This document shows, in pieces, positions 37,052 to 45,526 of a DNA stretch of 64,000 bases. The DNA lies in NCBI RefSeq assembly GCF_002216795.1, contig NZ_CP022316.1, positions 1 to 64,000 on the forward strand, given 5' to 3'. Source of the DNA: Brachybacterium avium (GTDB lineage: Bacteria > Actinomycetota > Actinomycetes > Actinomycetales > Dermabacteraceae). The translations under genes and the position numbers were made by a program. Within the stretch, counting starts at the first letter, position 1. Every line of letters starts with the position of its first letter. A model generated the notes under the pieces. That model had not been told where the DNA came from and did not search any database. It saw only the letters and a list, made by a program, of their open reading frames with translations.

Positions 37052-39313
37052 ATGCACACCAGCGCGCCGCACGGCCCCTCCGACCCCGCGTCCCCCCGCC
37101 CGGCCGAGGGCATCACCATCGCGATCGATGGCCCGGCCGGCTCCGGCAAGTCCACCGTCTCGCGACTGGTGGCCGATGCCCTCGACGGCGGGATCCTCGA
37201 CACCGGGGCGATGTATCGGTCCGTGACCTGGTGGTGCCTGGACCAGGGCATCGACCTCGCCGACCGGGAGGGCGTCGCCCGCGCCGCGGAGGAGATCGAC
37301 CTCGTCCAGGGCACCGATCCCTCCGGTGCGACCGTCGTCGTCGCCGGCACCGACATCACCGCCGAGATCCGCACCGAGCGCATCTCCCAGCAGGTCAGCA
37401 CCGTTGCCACCAACACGCTGGTGCGCGCGATCCTCCAGCGGCGCCAGCGGGAGCTGTTCTTCGCCGCGGCCGCGGAGCGCGGATTCTGCGTCGCCGAGGG
37501 ACGGGACATCACCACCGTCGTCGCCCCCGACGCGCATGTGCGGGTGCTGCTGACCGCCTCGGATGAGGAGCGCATGCGCCGCCGCGCCGTCGAGCTCGAG
37601 CTCGACGACACCGAGGACACCCGGGAGCGGATGGCCGACCAGGTCCTGCGCCGCGACCGGGACGACGCCACCGTCTCCGAGTTCCGGACCGCCGCCGAGG
37701 GCGTCGAGACCGTGGACACCACTGGGCTCGGCATCGAGGACGTCGTCGAGCAGGTGCTGATGCTGGTCGCGGCCGCCGAGTCCGCCCAGGAGGAGGCGCT
37801 GCACGGCCGCCCCGAGCCGGCGGCGCGCGAGAGTGTGCTCGTCTCCGGCGGCGAACCGCGCGCCGACGGTGCGACCGGGCCCACCGATGAGGACGTCGAG
37901 GCCGCGCTGCGGGCGGGCCTGTCGGACTACTCGCTGGACGATGAGGACCTGGCACTGCTCACCGGGCATGAGGACGAGGCACCGTATTCCGCCGCCCCGC
38001 GGAACCTGCCCGTCGTCGCCGTCGTCGGTCGACCGAATGTCGGCAAATCGACGCTCGTCAACCGCATCCTGGGTCGCCGCGAGGCGGTCGTCGAGGACCG
38101 TCCCGGAGTCACCCGCGACCGCGTGTTCTACGAAGCCGAGTGGACCGGCAAGGACTTCTGGCTGGTCGACACCGGCGGCTGGGAGGATCGGGTCCAGGGC
38201 ATGGCCTACCGCGTCGCCGAACAGGCCGAGGTCGCCGTCTCCCTCGCCGACGTCGTCATGTTCATCGTCGATGCGAACGTGGGCATCACCACCACCGACG
38301 AGCAGCTGCTCAAGGTGCTGCGCAAGGCGAAGGTGCCGCTCGTGCTGGTCGCCAACAAGGTGGATGACCAGCGCGGCGAGCTCGAGGCCGCGGCGCTGTG
38401 GAACCTCGGTCTGGGTGAGCCGCACGCAGTCTCGGCCCTGCACGGTCGCGGTTCCGGCGACCTGCTGGACGCCGTGGTGGCGGCCATGCCCGAGGAGGGG
38501 CGCGGTGCCGCTGCGGATCACGGTCCGCGCCGGGTCGCCCTCCTGGGCCGCCCGAACGTCGGGAAGTCCTCCCTGCTGAACCGGCTGGCCAAGGAGCAGC
38601 GGGTCGTGGTCGACGACATCGCCGGCACCACCCGCGACCCGGTCGACGAGAAGATCACCCTGGGCGGCAAGGAATGGACCTTCGTGGACACCGCCGGGAT
38701 CCGGCGGCGCATCCTCCAGGCCCAGGGCGCCGACTACTACGCCTCGCTGCGCACCCGGGCCGCACTGGACCGGGCGGAGGTCGCCGTGGTGCTGCTCGAG
38801 GCCTCCGAGCCGATCTCGACCCAGGATCTCAAGATCATCGACATGGTCCTGGAATCGGGTCGGGCCCTCGTGCTCGCCTTCAACAAATGGGATCTGCTGG
38901 ACGAAGAGCGCCACAAGGCGCTCGAGCACGAGATCGAACGTGATCTCGCGCACGTCGCCTGGGCGCCGCGGGTGAACATCTCCGCCCAGACCGGCCGGCA
39001 TGCCGAGAAGCTGGTCCCGGCGATCGAGACATCGCTGGAGTCCTGGGACCGGCGCATCGCCACCGGCCGGCTCAACGCCTTCCTCGGACAGCTGGTGGCC
39101 GCCCACCCGCATCCGCTGCGCGGCGGCAAGCAGTCCCGGATCCTGTTCGCCACCCAGGCACGCACCCGGCCCCCGCGGTTCGTGATCTTCGCCAGCGGCT
39201 TCCTCGAGCACGGCTACCGCCGCTTCATCGAGCGCCGCCTGCGCGAGGACTTCGCCTTCACCGGCTCGCCCATCGTCATCGGGGTGCGGATCCGGGAGAA
39301 GCGCCGACGCTGA
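37052..39313 (+). CDS. cmk-der: Bifunctional cytidylate kinase / GTPase Der
   Basis: One 753-residue protein carrying CMP kinase and the ribosome-assembly GTPase Der. Residues ~20-240: cytidylate kinase with P-loop GPAGSGKST (27-35), [11 protein letters not shown] and [13 protein letters not shown]. An acidic linker spans ~240-315. Residues ~320-753: Der with two G domains, G1 motifs GRPNVGKS at 326-333 and 499-506, G3 DTGG and DTAG, G4 NKVD and NKWD, and the C-terminal KH-like domain ending in [10 protein letters not shown]. The frame is continuous and both enzymes look intact. This fusion is known from several Micrococcales. ATG 37052 follows a -10-like box by six bases. Confidence 0.95.
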   Translation: MHTSAPHGPSDPASPRPAEGITIAIDGPAGSGKSTVSRLVADALDGGILDTGAMYRSVTWWCLDQGIDLADREGVARAAEEIDLVQGTDPSGATVVVAGTDITAEIRTERISQQVSTVATNTLVRAILQRRQRELFFAAAAERGFCVAEGRDITTVVAPDAHVRVLLTASDEERMRRRAVELELDDTEDTRERMADQVLRRDRDDATVSEFRTAAEGVETVDTTGLGIEDVVEQVLMLVAAAESAQEEALHGRPEPAARESVLVSGGEPRADGATGPTDEDVEAALRAGLSDYSLDDEDLALLTGHEDEAPYSAAPRNLPVVAVVGRPNVGKSTLVNRILGRREAVVEDRPGVTRDRVFYEAEWTGKDFWLVDTGGWEDRVQGMAYRVAEQAEVAVSLADVVMFIVDANVGITTTDEQLLKVLRKAKVPLVLVANKVDDQRGELEAAALWNLGLGEPHAVSALHGRGSGDLLDAVVAAMPEEGRGAAADHGPRRVALLGRPNVGKSSLLNRLAKEQRVVVDDIAGTTRDPVDEKITLGGKEWTFVDTAGIRRRILQAQGADYYASLRTRAALDRAEVAVVLLEASEPISTQDLKIIDMVLESGRALVLAFNKWDLLDEERHKALEHEIERDLAHVAWAPRVNISAQTGRHAEKLVPAIETSLESWDRRIATGRLNAFLGQLVAAHPHPLRGGKQSRILFATQARTRPPRFVIFASGFLEHGYRRFIERRLREDFAFTGSPIVIGVRIREKRRR

Positions 39314-39370
39314 GGCCCGGACGCCGCGCCGTGAGCCGGCGCCGAGGTGCGGTGCCGCTGCGGGACCACG

Positions 39371-39376
39371 TATCGT
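39371..39376 (+). promoter_or_regulatory. -10 box of a leaderless promoter for the TM2 protein
   Basis: TATCGT is followed by seven bases and ATG 39384. Confidence 0.5.
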
Positions 39377-39383
39377 GGTGATC

Positions 39384-39944
39384 ATGAGCAATCCCGGTGA
39401 TCACGGCTCCTGGACGCCCCAGGGGAACGACTTCAACGCGCAGGGCGCCACCCCTCAGCCTCCGCAGGATCCGTGGGCGCAGCCGCCCGCCCCGCAGGAC
39501 CCGTACGCGCAGAACCCGTACGGGCAGCCGTCCGCGGGCTCGGCCTCGGATCCCTACGGCCAGCAGATGGGCGGGCAGGATCCCTTCGCGCAGCCGTCCG
39601 CCGGTTCGGCCTCGGATCCCTACGGCCAGGGCCAGCAGGCCTGGTCGGCCGCCCCGGGCTCCGGACCGTCGGCCTCGGAGCCCTTCGCGCAGCCCGCCGC
39701 CGGACCGGCGCCGCAGGGACAGCCGCAGAGCCGCCTGGTGGTGGGGCTGCTGGGCATCTTCCTCGGTGGCTTCGGAGTGCACCGCTTCCTCCTGGGCTAC
39801 ACCACCATCGGCATCATCCAGATCGCCGTCACCCTGGTCACCTGCGGCATCGGCGCCTGGTGGGGCGTGATCGAGGGGATCATGGTGCTCGCCAAGTCCC
39901 CGGCCTTCGAACGGGACGCCTACGGCCGCCCCCTGGCCGACTGA
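39384..39944 (+). CDS. TM2 domain-containing membrane protein
   Basis: A 186-residue protein with a long low-complexity N-terminal half rich in Gln, Pro, Ala and Ser. A TM2 domain lies at the C-terminus (LLGIFLGGFGVHRFLLGYT then IIQIAVTLVTCGIGAWWGVI), giving two membrane helices joined by a short turn. The N-terminal half contains two near-identical 13-residue units QPSAGSASDPYGQ, starting near bases 39530 and 39593. TM2 proteins have no settled biochemical role. ATG 39384 is preferred to GTG 39375 because the latter lies inside the -10 box. Confidence 0.85.
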   Translation: MSNPGDHGSWTPQGNDFNAQGATPQPPQDPWAQPPAPQDPYAQNPYGQPSAGSASDPYGQQMGGQDPFAQPSAGSASDPYGQGQQAWSAAPGSGPSASEPFAQPAAGPAPQGQPQSRLVVGLLGIFLGGFGVHRFLLGYTTIGIIQIAVTLVTCGIGAWWGVIEGIMVLAKSPAFERDAYGRPLAD

Positions 39945-39985
39945 CCCCGCCCTTCACCACGTCACGGACAAGGACACCAGCAGCG

Positions 39986-40276
39986 ATGACCTCCCAGCCC
40001 TCCGGGCCGCTCCCGGACCGCAGCTCGCTCCAGACGAGCGCGATCATCCTGATCGTCGTCGGCTTCCTGTGCGGCGGCACGATCCCGGCCATCTTCGGCA
40101 TCATCTCGCTCGTGCAGCTCGACAGCGATCCCTTCACCGCCCAGAAGATGAACAAGGTCGGCTGGATCATCTTCTGGGTGATGCTGGCACTGCTGATCCT
40201 GTTCGCCATCGTCTATGTGCTCTTCTTCGTGGTCATGCTCGGGGCGTTCACGCTGCCCTTCATGACCGGCGGCTGA
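39986..40276 (+). CDS. Small membrane protein (DUF4190/CD225-like)
   Basis: A 96-residue protein with two hydrophobic helices, separated by the loop LDSDPFTAQKMNKVG. This resembles the CD225/DUF4190-type small membrane proteins often found beside TM2 proteins. ATG 39986 follows AAGGAC. It lies 41 bases behind the TM2 gene in the same direction, so the two may be co-transcribed. The role is unknown. Confidence 0.7.
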   Translation: MTSQPSGPLPDRSSLQTSAIILIVVGFLCGGTIPAIFGIISLVQLDSDPFTAQKMNKVGWIIFWVMLALLILFAIVYVLFFVVMLGAFTLPFMTGG

Positions 40277-40302
40277 CCGCAGCCGCTCCAGGAGGAACCA
40301 CC

Positions 40303-40779
40303 ATCGCCACCCCGGACTTCGTCCTGTCCCTGCGTGAGCACATAGGGCACGAGCTGCTGTGGATGCCCGGCGTCACCGCGCTGGTGCTGAACCGCGCTCG
40401 TACCCGGATGCTCGCCGTCCGGCGCGCCGATGACGGCGAGTGGACCCCCGTCACCGGGATCATCGATCCCGGCGAGGAGCCGGCCCGGGCCGCCGTCCGT
40501 GAGGTCGCCGAGGAAGCGATGATCTCCTGCCGCGTGCTGCGGCTGCTCGACGTGCGCACTCTGCCTCCGATCACCTACCCCAACGGGGACCGGGCGCAGT
40601 ACCTCGATCTGTGCTTCCTGTGCGAGGCCGACGGCGGGGCGACCCCCTTCCCGGCCGACGGGGAGAACACCGCGGCCCGCTGGTTCCCGATCGACGCACC
40701 ACCGCCGATGAACGAGCGCTTCACCAGGCAGCTGTCGCTGGCCCTGGAGGATCACGCCGAGACCCGGTTCCGGCGATGA
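40303..40779 (+). CDS. Nudix hydrolase with apparent ATC start codon
   Basis: A 158-residue Nudix-family hydrolase that would cleave a nucleoside diphosphate-linked compound. The Nudix box is GIIDPGEEPARAAVREVAEE followed by AMI; the catalytic REVAEE core is kept, but the usual glycine near the end is Met. The frame has no ATG, GTG or TTG near its 5' end. A perfect AGGAGG (40290-40295) sits seven bases before ATC 40303, where the protein would read ATPDFVLSLREHIGH, as expected for the N-terminus of related proteins. The first in-frame ATG lies within the domain. Either ATC is used or the base is a mutation or error. Confidence 0.8.
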   Translation: MATPDFVLSLREHIGHELLWMPGVTALVLNRARTRMLAVRRADDGEWTPVTGIIDPGEEPARAAVREVAEEAMISCRVLRLLDVRTLPPITYPNGDRAQYLDLCFLCEADGGATPFPADGENTAARWFPIDAPPPMNERFTRQLSLALEDHAETRFRR

Positions 40780-41393
40780 GCGCGCAGGCACCGCTGCCGG
40801 GAACGCGGGTCCGGATCACTCTCAGCGACCGCCCCGGCGATCAGGCGGTGGTGCGGGTGATCGCCGCGCCGCGACGGGATCTGGCCCACGGCGGGCGGCT
40901 GAGCCCCGCCCTCGCCCCCTTCGCCGACGCACTGCTGGTGGACGTCTCGGTGGCGGGCACGACGCTGCTGCCGGGCGCATGGGTGGAGCGGGAGGTCCTC
41001 GAGCGCGGCGCGCCGATCGCCCCCACCCCGGTGACGGCCGCGGATCTGCGACCGCCGGCGGTCATCGCGGGCAGCAGCGAGCGGGCGGCGCTGTGCTGGG
41101 GGGAGACGGTCTGGCCGCTCGAGCTCGGGGGAGTGGTGGCGATCCCCGACAGCGCGCGGGCGGGCCCGCACCCGCTGTCCCGGCTGCGCCGGCTGGTGCT
41201 GGTGGCCGGTGGTCGCCGCTCCGAGATCGGGCTGACGCTCTGGCGCGATCCGGGGTTCGAGATCCCCTGGCAGGACGTGCGGCTGCTGCCGCGCGCCGCG
41301 GCCTGGTTCGAACTGGCCCAGGTCCCGCCCGGCATGCGCTACGCCGATGCCGAGCGCGCGCAGCGCGTGGGCCGCGCGCGTCCCTTCTCCTGA
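40776..41393 (+). CDS. Hypothetical protein
   Basis: A 205-residue protein that I do not recognise. It is rich in Ala, Arg, Leu and Pro, has no signal peptide or membrane helix, and looks like a soluble mixed alpha/beta protein. The start overlaps the Nudix stop (ATGA), so the two are translationally coupled and may act together. It converges on purU with a 31-base gap holding a 12-base palindrome. Confidence 0.75.
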   Translation: MSAQAPLPGTRVRITLSDRPGDQAVVRVIAAPRRDLAHGGRLSPALAPFADALLVDVSVAGTTLLPGAWVEREVLERGAPIAPTPVTAADLRPPAVIAGSSERAALCWGETVWPLELGGVVAIPDSARAGPHPLSRLRRLVLVAGGRRSEIGLTLWRDPGFEIPWQDVRLLPRAAAWFELAQVPPGMRYADAERAQRVGRARPFS

Positions 41394-41402
41394 CTGCGGG
41401 GA

Positions 41403-41414
41403 CCGACGCGTCGG
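41403..41414. repeat. Perfect 12-base palindrome between converging genes
   Basis: CCGACGCGTCGG is its own reverse complement. It has no loop, so it is a poor terminator; a protein site or chance are both possible. Confidence 0.4.
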
Positions 41415-41424
41415 GGCCCGGGTG

Positions 41425-42357
41425 TCAGCGGAAGACGATGGTGCGGGAGCCGTCCAGCAGCACCCGTGACTGGGCGTACCACGCGACAGCCTGGCGCAGC
41501 GTCCGGATCTCCGCGTCCTGGCCGATCGCCATCAGCTCCTCGGGCGAACGGGTGTGGTCCACCCGCAGCACCTCCTGCTCGATGATCGGCCCCTCGTCGA
41601 GATCGGTGGTGACGAAGTGGGCGGTCGCCCCGATCTGCTTGACCCCGCGCGCATGCGCCTGCCGGTAGGGATTGGCGCCCTTGAAGCCGGGCAGGAAGGA
41701 GTGGTGGATGTTGATGCAGCGACCGGCGAGCTCGGCGCACAGCTCCGGGGAGAGGATCTGCATATAGCGGGCCAGCACCACCAGCTCGATGTCGTGCTCG
41801 GCCACCGCCTCGCGCACCCGGTCCTCGAAGGCGGCCTTCGCCCCCGGGCCACGGGTGGACCGGTGCTCGAAGGGCACATCGTAGAAGCCGGCCAGCTTCT
41901 CCAGGGTGGGATGGTTCGCCAGGATCAGCGGTACTTCGATGGGCAGATGGCCGGACTCCATCCGGAACAGCAGATCGTTCACGCAGTGCAGCGTCGTCGA
42001 CCCGAGGATCAGGGTGCGCACCGGGCGTCCCACCTCGTCGATGCGGAGCTCGAGACCGAAGCGCTCGACGGCCGGGGCCAGCGCGGCCTCCAGCTCCTGG
42101 GCGGCGGACGCGGTCCGGACCTGCATCCGCAGGTAGTAGCGATGGGTGGTGCTGCTGACGAACTGCCGGCTCTCGGTGATGTCACCCTCGACCTCGAGGA
42201 TCGCCCCGGAGATCGCGTGGACGATGCCGGGGGCCTCGGCGCACACCACGGTGAGGACGTATTCCGTCTCGGTCCCGGAGGAGTCCGCGGCGTTCTGGGG
42301 AGGGGTGCAGTGGCGTTCATGGGCCCATTCTAGGAACACGCGGAGGACCGGGCCCAT
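41425..42357 (-). CDS. purU: Formyltetrahydrofolate deformylase (5' end uncertain)
   Basis: Hydrolyses 10-formyl-THF to formate and THF, balancing one-carbon pools. An N-terminal ACT domain (VVCAEAPGIVHAISGAILEV) precedes the formyltransferase-like catalytic domain. The latter has INIHHSFLPGFKGANPYRQA, GATAHFVTTDLDEGPIIEQE and their conserved Asn, His and Asp. The start is a problem. TAGAAT (42332-42327) with ATG 42320 six bases on is a typical leaderless start, but that ATG is one base out of frame. In the purU frame the nearest starts are GTG 42339 and ATG 42357, both upstream of the predicted transcript start and without ribosome binding sites. One extra C in the C-tracts near 42297-42305 would restore the frame. 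Confidence 0.88.
   Translation of the reverse strand: MGPVLRVFLEWAHERHCTPPQNAADSSGTETEYVLTVVCAEAPGIVHAISGAILEVEGDITESRQFVSSTTHRYYLRMQVRTASAAQELEAALAPAVERFGLELRIDEVGRPVRTLILGSTTLHCVNDLLFRMESGHLPIEVPLILANHPTLEKLAGFYDVPFEHRSTRGPGAKAAFEDRVREAVAEHDIELVVLARYMQILSPELCAELAGRCINIHHSFLPGFKGANPYRQAHARGVKQIGATAHFVTTDLDEGPIIEQEVLRVDHTRSPEELMAIGQDAEIRTLRQAVAWYAQSRVLLDGSRTIVFR
42327..42332 (-). promoter_or_regulatory. -10 box of a leaderless promoter for purU
   Basis: Minus-strand TAGAAT ends six bases before ATG 42320, which is out of frame with the purU reading frame as given. Confidence 0.55.
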
Positions 42358-42399
42358 CTGTTCACGAGCGCGCCGCCCGCACACCCCTGCCGGCTCGAC

Positions 42400-44604
42400 T
42401 CAGTCCCGACCGCGGCGCCAGAGCGCCGAGGGCCACCAGATGACTTTGCCGAGATCGAGCGCCAGCGCGGGCACCAGCAGCGTGCGCACCACGAAGGTGT
42501 CCAGCAGCACGCCGAAGGCCACGATGAAGGCGATCTGTGCGAGGAAGAGTATCGGGATCACCCCGAGCGCGGCGAACGTCGCTGCCAGCACCATCCCCGC
42601 CGAGGTGATGACGCCGCCGGTGACCGACAGGCCCCGCACGACTCCCTCCCGGGTGCCGTGGATCAGCGATTCCTCCCGCACCCGGGTCATCAGGAAGATG
42701 TTGTAGTCGATCCCGAGGGCGACCAGGAACACGAAGCCGAACAGCGGGACCGAGGGGTCGGCGCCGGGGAAGGCGAACACGTGGTCGAAGACCAGCGCTG
42801 AGACGCCCATCGCGGTGCCGAAGGAGAGCACCGTGGTCGCGATCAGCAGCACCGGCGCCAGGAGCGAGCGCAGCAGCAGCATCAGGATCAGCATGATGAC
42901 CACCAGCACCACGGGGATGATCAGTGTGCGGTCGTGGAGGGAGGCGTCGTTGGTGTCGATCGAGGTCGCGGTCACGCCGCCCACCAGCGCGTCGACGTCA
43001 TCGGCGGAGAGGTCCGCACGCACTTCGCGCACCGTCGCCTCGGCCGCGGCGGAATCGGCGGCATCGGTCAGCGTCGCCTGGACCAGCACGTCGCCGTCCA
43101 CCACGGTCGGCTCCGGGGCGGGCGTGCCGGGCTGGCCCTGGGCCTGGATGCCGTCCGCGGTCACGGGTGCGGAGCCGGAGGGGGAGTCCTCGGCGGTGAC
43201 CGACACCGACTCGATGCCGTCCTGGCGCAACAGCAGGTCGGCGACCTGCTGGAGAGAGGAGTCCTTCGTGATCACCTGTACCGGCGAGCCGGAGCCGCCG
43301 GGGAAGTGCTCGCCGAGGGCCGCCTGTCCCTCGCGTGCGGAGGAGGAGGTCAGCACCAGATCGGACTGCGGCACGCCATCGGCCTCGAGCTGGGTGACAC
43401 CCAGGCAGCCGACGGCCAGCACCGCCGCCGTGAGCAGCCAGAGTCGGCGGGGCCGGCGTCGCACGGCGAGCGCGATCCGTCCCCAGACGCCGTGCGCCGC
43501 GGGATCGGCACCGGTGGCCGGAGCATTCGGCGCGTAGTGCGGCCGGCGCGGCCAGAAGGCGACGCGGCCCGTGGCGAACAGGACGGCGGGCAGGAAGGTC
43601 AGGGCTGCCGCCATCGCGAACCCGATCCCGATCGCCGCCACCGGCCCCAGCGTGCTGTTGGACTTCAGGTCCGACAGCAGCAGGCACAGGAGGCCGGCGA
43701 TCACCGTGCCACCGGAGGCGAGCACCGGCGCGATGGTGCCGCGCAGCGCCGCGAGCGTCGCGCGTCCCCGCTCCCGGGTGTGCCGCAGCTCATCGCGGTA
43801 CCGGGCGACGTACAGCAGCGAGTAGTCGGTCGCGGCGCCGATGACGAGGATGAACAGGATCCCCTGGGTCTGCCCGGACAGCAGCAGCACGTCCGCCGCG
43901 GCCAGGTGCCAGATCGTCAGCAGCGCTGCGCACAGCGCGATCAGGCTCGTCAACAGCACGATCAATGGCAGCAGCAGCGAGCGGTAGACGATCAGGAGGA
44001 TGACCAGCACCGCGGCGAGCGCGACCCCCAGCAGGAGCCCGTCGATGCCGGCGAAGGCCGCTCCGAGGTCGGCGGAGAAGCCGGCCGGGCCGGTGACGTA
44101 CGCGGTGAGGTCCGGTGGAAGATCGGTGCCGAGCTCCGCATCGATACCGTCGATGGCTGCCGCGAGGTCGGCATCGGGATCCAGCGGCACGAACACCTGC
44201 ACCGCGAGCCCGTCCTCGGAGGGGATCGGCGGGGAGACCTCGCCGGTGACCGCCTTCCTCTCCCCGAGGGCCTCGGTGACGTCGGTGAGCGATGCGAGCG
44301 TCTCCTCGTCCATCTCCTGCGGCGAGGTGATCACGAGGATGGCCGGGATCGCCTCGGCACCGGTGAAATCGGCGGCCCGCTGGGCGACCTCGGTCGCGGC
44401 AGCGGAATCCGGCAGGTAGGCGGTGCGGTCGTTCGAGGAGACCTCGTCGACCCGGCCGAAGTACGGCCCGCCGATCCCGGCGGCGATGAGCCATCCCAGG
44501 ATCAGCAGGGCGGGCACCAGCACCCTCAGTGCCCGCGGGAACGAGGCGCGGGCGCGCCGATGGGTCGGCCCCTCGCCGGCAGGGGGGTGGTCCGGAGAGG
44601 TCAT
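42400..44604 (-). CDS. MMPL/RND-family transporter
   Basis: A 734-residue integral membrane transporter of the MMPL family, usually exporting lipids or drugs with proton motive force. Two repeated halves each have a first helix, a large extracytoplasmic domain and a bundle of helices. The proton-relay motifs GAATDYSLLYVARYRDEL and GIDYNIFLMTRVREE lie in the two bundles. The frame extends upstream, but ATG 44604 with AAGGAG five bases before it is the real start. It is divergent from a MarR-type regulator, which probably controls it. Confidence 0.9.
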   Translation of the reverse strand: MTSPDHPPAGEGPTHRRARASFPRALRVLVPALLILGWLIAAGIGGPYFGRVDEVSSNDRTAYLPDSAAATEVAQRAADFTGAEAIPAILVITSPQEMDEETLASLTDVTEALGERKAVTGEVSPPIPSEDGLAVQVFVPLDPDADLAAAIDGIDAELGTDLPPDLTAYVTGPAGFSADLGAAFAGIDGLLLGVALAAVLVILLIVYRSLLLPLIVLLTSLIALCAALLTIWHLAAADVLLLSGQTQGILFILVIGAATDYSLLYVARYRDELRHTRERGRATLAALRGTIAPVLASGGTVIAGLLCLLLSDLKSNSTLGPVAAIGIGFAMAAALTFLPAVLFATGRVAFWPRRPHYAPNAPATGADPAAHGVWGRIALAVRRRPRRLWLLTAAVLAVGCLGVTQLEADGVPQSDLVLTSSSAREGQAALGEHFPGGSGSPVQVITKDSSLQQVADLLLRQDGIESVSVTAEDSPSGSAPVTADGIQAQGQPGTPAPEPTVVDGDVLVQATLTDAADSAAAEATVREVRADLSADDVDALVGGVTATSIDTNDASLHDRTLIIPVVLVVIMLILMLLLRSLLAPVLLIATTVLSFGTAMGVSALVFDHVFAFPGADPSVPLFGFVFLVALGIDYNIFLMTRVREESLIHGTREGVVRGLSVTGGVITSAGMVLAATFAALGVIPILFLAQIAFIVAFGVLLDTFVVRTLLVPALALDLGKVIWWPSALWRRGRD

Positions 44605-44705
44605 GGGGCTCCTTCGACGACGGCGGGGCGCCCCGCGGCGCTCCGAGATCAGTGTGACACAGGTAGTTAGCCTGGCGAGAGATGATCGGGTGAATCGCGC
44701 GCCAC

Positions 44706-44711
44706 TAGGAT
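44706..44711 (+). promoter_or_regulatory. -10 box of a leaderless promoter for the MarR gene
   Basis: TAGGAT is followed by seven bases and ATG 44719. An imperfect palindrome CAGGTAGTTAGCCTG lies just upstream and could be the MarR operator shared with the exporter gene. Confidence 0.5.
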
Positions 44712-44718
44712 GCGGGCC

Positions 44719-45324
44719 ATGAGTTCGTCGCCCCGCGGCGAGGGCGATCACGATCCCCCCACCGTTGTTCCGTCCCTGTTCAGCATCGACTCCAGCGATC
44801 CCCAGCAGGAGCTGATCGATCGCCGCGGCCTGGACGAGCAGGACATCGCGCAGATCGATGCGCTGATGGCAGCGCTGGCCCGGCTCCGTGCCGCGGAGCA
44901 GGAGCTGGCCGAGGCCTCCCTGCGGTACATGCAGCTGGGGCGGACGGACATGCGGGCCCTGCACGTCCTCATCGTCGCCGAGAACACCGGCACCCTCGCC
45001 ACCCCGGGCGCGATCGCCCAGGCGCTGGGGATCTCGAGCGCCTCGACCACGAAGCTCCTGGACCGGCTCGAAGCCGCCGGTCACCTCCGACGCGAACGGC
45101 ACCCCAGGGACCGACGGGCCGTGGTGGTCACCATCGAGCCCGCCACCCGGAGCTCAGCGATGCGCACCGTGGGCGCGACCCAGGCGCGCCGGGTGGAGGC
45201 GGCGCGGCACCTGCTGCCGGCCGAGCGCGAGGTGGTGCTCGGCTTCCTCGAGGACATGGCCGAGCAGATCTCGGTGGCAGGGGTGGATTGGGAGGCTCCC
45301 GGCAGCGGCGCGGGCAGTTCCTGA
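44719..45324 (+). CDS. MarR-family transcriptional regulator
   Basis: A 201-residue winged-helix regulator. After a hydrophilic N-terminus of about 45 residues comes the MarR fold with the recognition region PGAIAQALGISSASTTKLLD followed by RLEAAGHLRRERHPRDRR, the wing. ATG 44719 is preferred over ATG 44710, which overlaps the -10 box. It is transcribed away from the MMPL exporter gene with about 115 bases between, an arrangement typical of a repressor and its exporter. The inducing compound is unknown. Confidence 0.9.
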   Translation: MSSSPRGEGDHDPPTVVPSLFSIDSSDPQQELIDRRGLDEQDIAQIDALMAALARLRAAEQELAEASLRYMQLGRTDMRALHVLIVAENTGTLATPGAIAQALGISSASTTKLLDRLEAAGHLRRERHPRDRRAVVVTIEPATRSSAMRTVGATQARRVEAARHLLPAEREVVLGFLEDMAEQISVAGVDWEAPGSGAGSS

Positions 45325-45402
45325 CGAGCGCCGCCTTACCGAGTGGTCGGGTCGGTGACCTGCGCGGGAGAAGTCCCGGAGCATCGCCAGGACCGGGTAC
45401 TT

Positions 45403-45477
45403 GACGGGGTGAGCGCCCCCGGGTGAGAGTCAGCTCACCGGCACCTACTTGCCAGACGGGGTGATCTTCGCTATGCG
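45403..45477 (+). promoter_or_regulatory. Promoter and possible operator of the EctB-like cluster
   Basis: TTGCCA (45449-45454), a 17-base spacer and TATGCG (45472-45477) form a sigma-70-like promoter. Just upstream GGTGAG and CTCACC (45422-45427 and 45434-45439) form a perfect inverted repeat. GACGGGGTGA occurs twice, at 45403-45412 and 45455-45464, the second inside the spacer. These look like regulator sites; the regulator is not known. Confidence 0.5.
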
Positions 45478-45526
45478 GCCGGTCGTGACGAGCGAGGTCG
45501 CCCTGCACCGCGACGGGAGGTCCCTC

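Noticed and set aside
39530-39635. Near-identical 39-base repeats
   Set aside because: They lie inside the TM2 protein gene and encode a repeated QPSAGSASDPYGQ unit of its low-complexity tail, not a mobile or CRISPR repeat.
44640-44670. Iron-box-like sequence upstream of the MarR and MMPL genes (around GTTAGCCTGG)
   Set aside because: Only about 10 of 19 positions fit the DtxR consensus, against 17 of 19 at the PrpD promoter. A MarR operator or chance explains it better.
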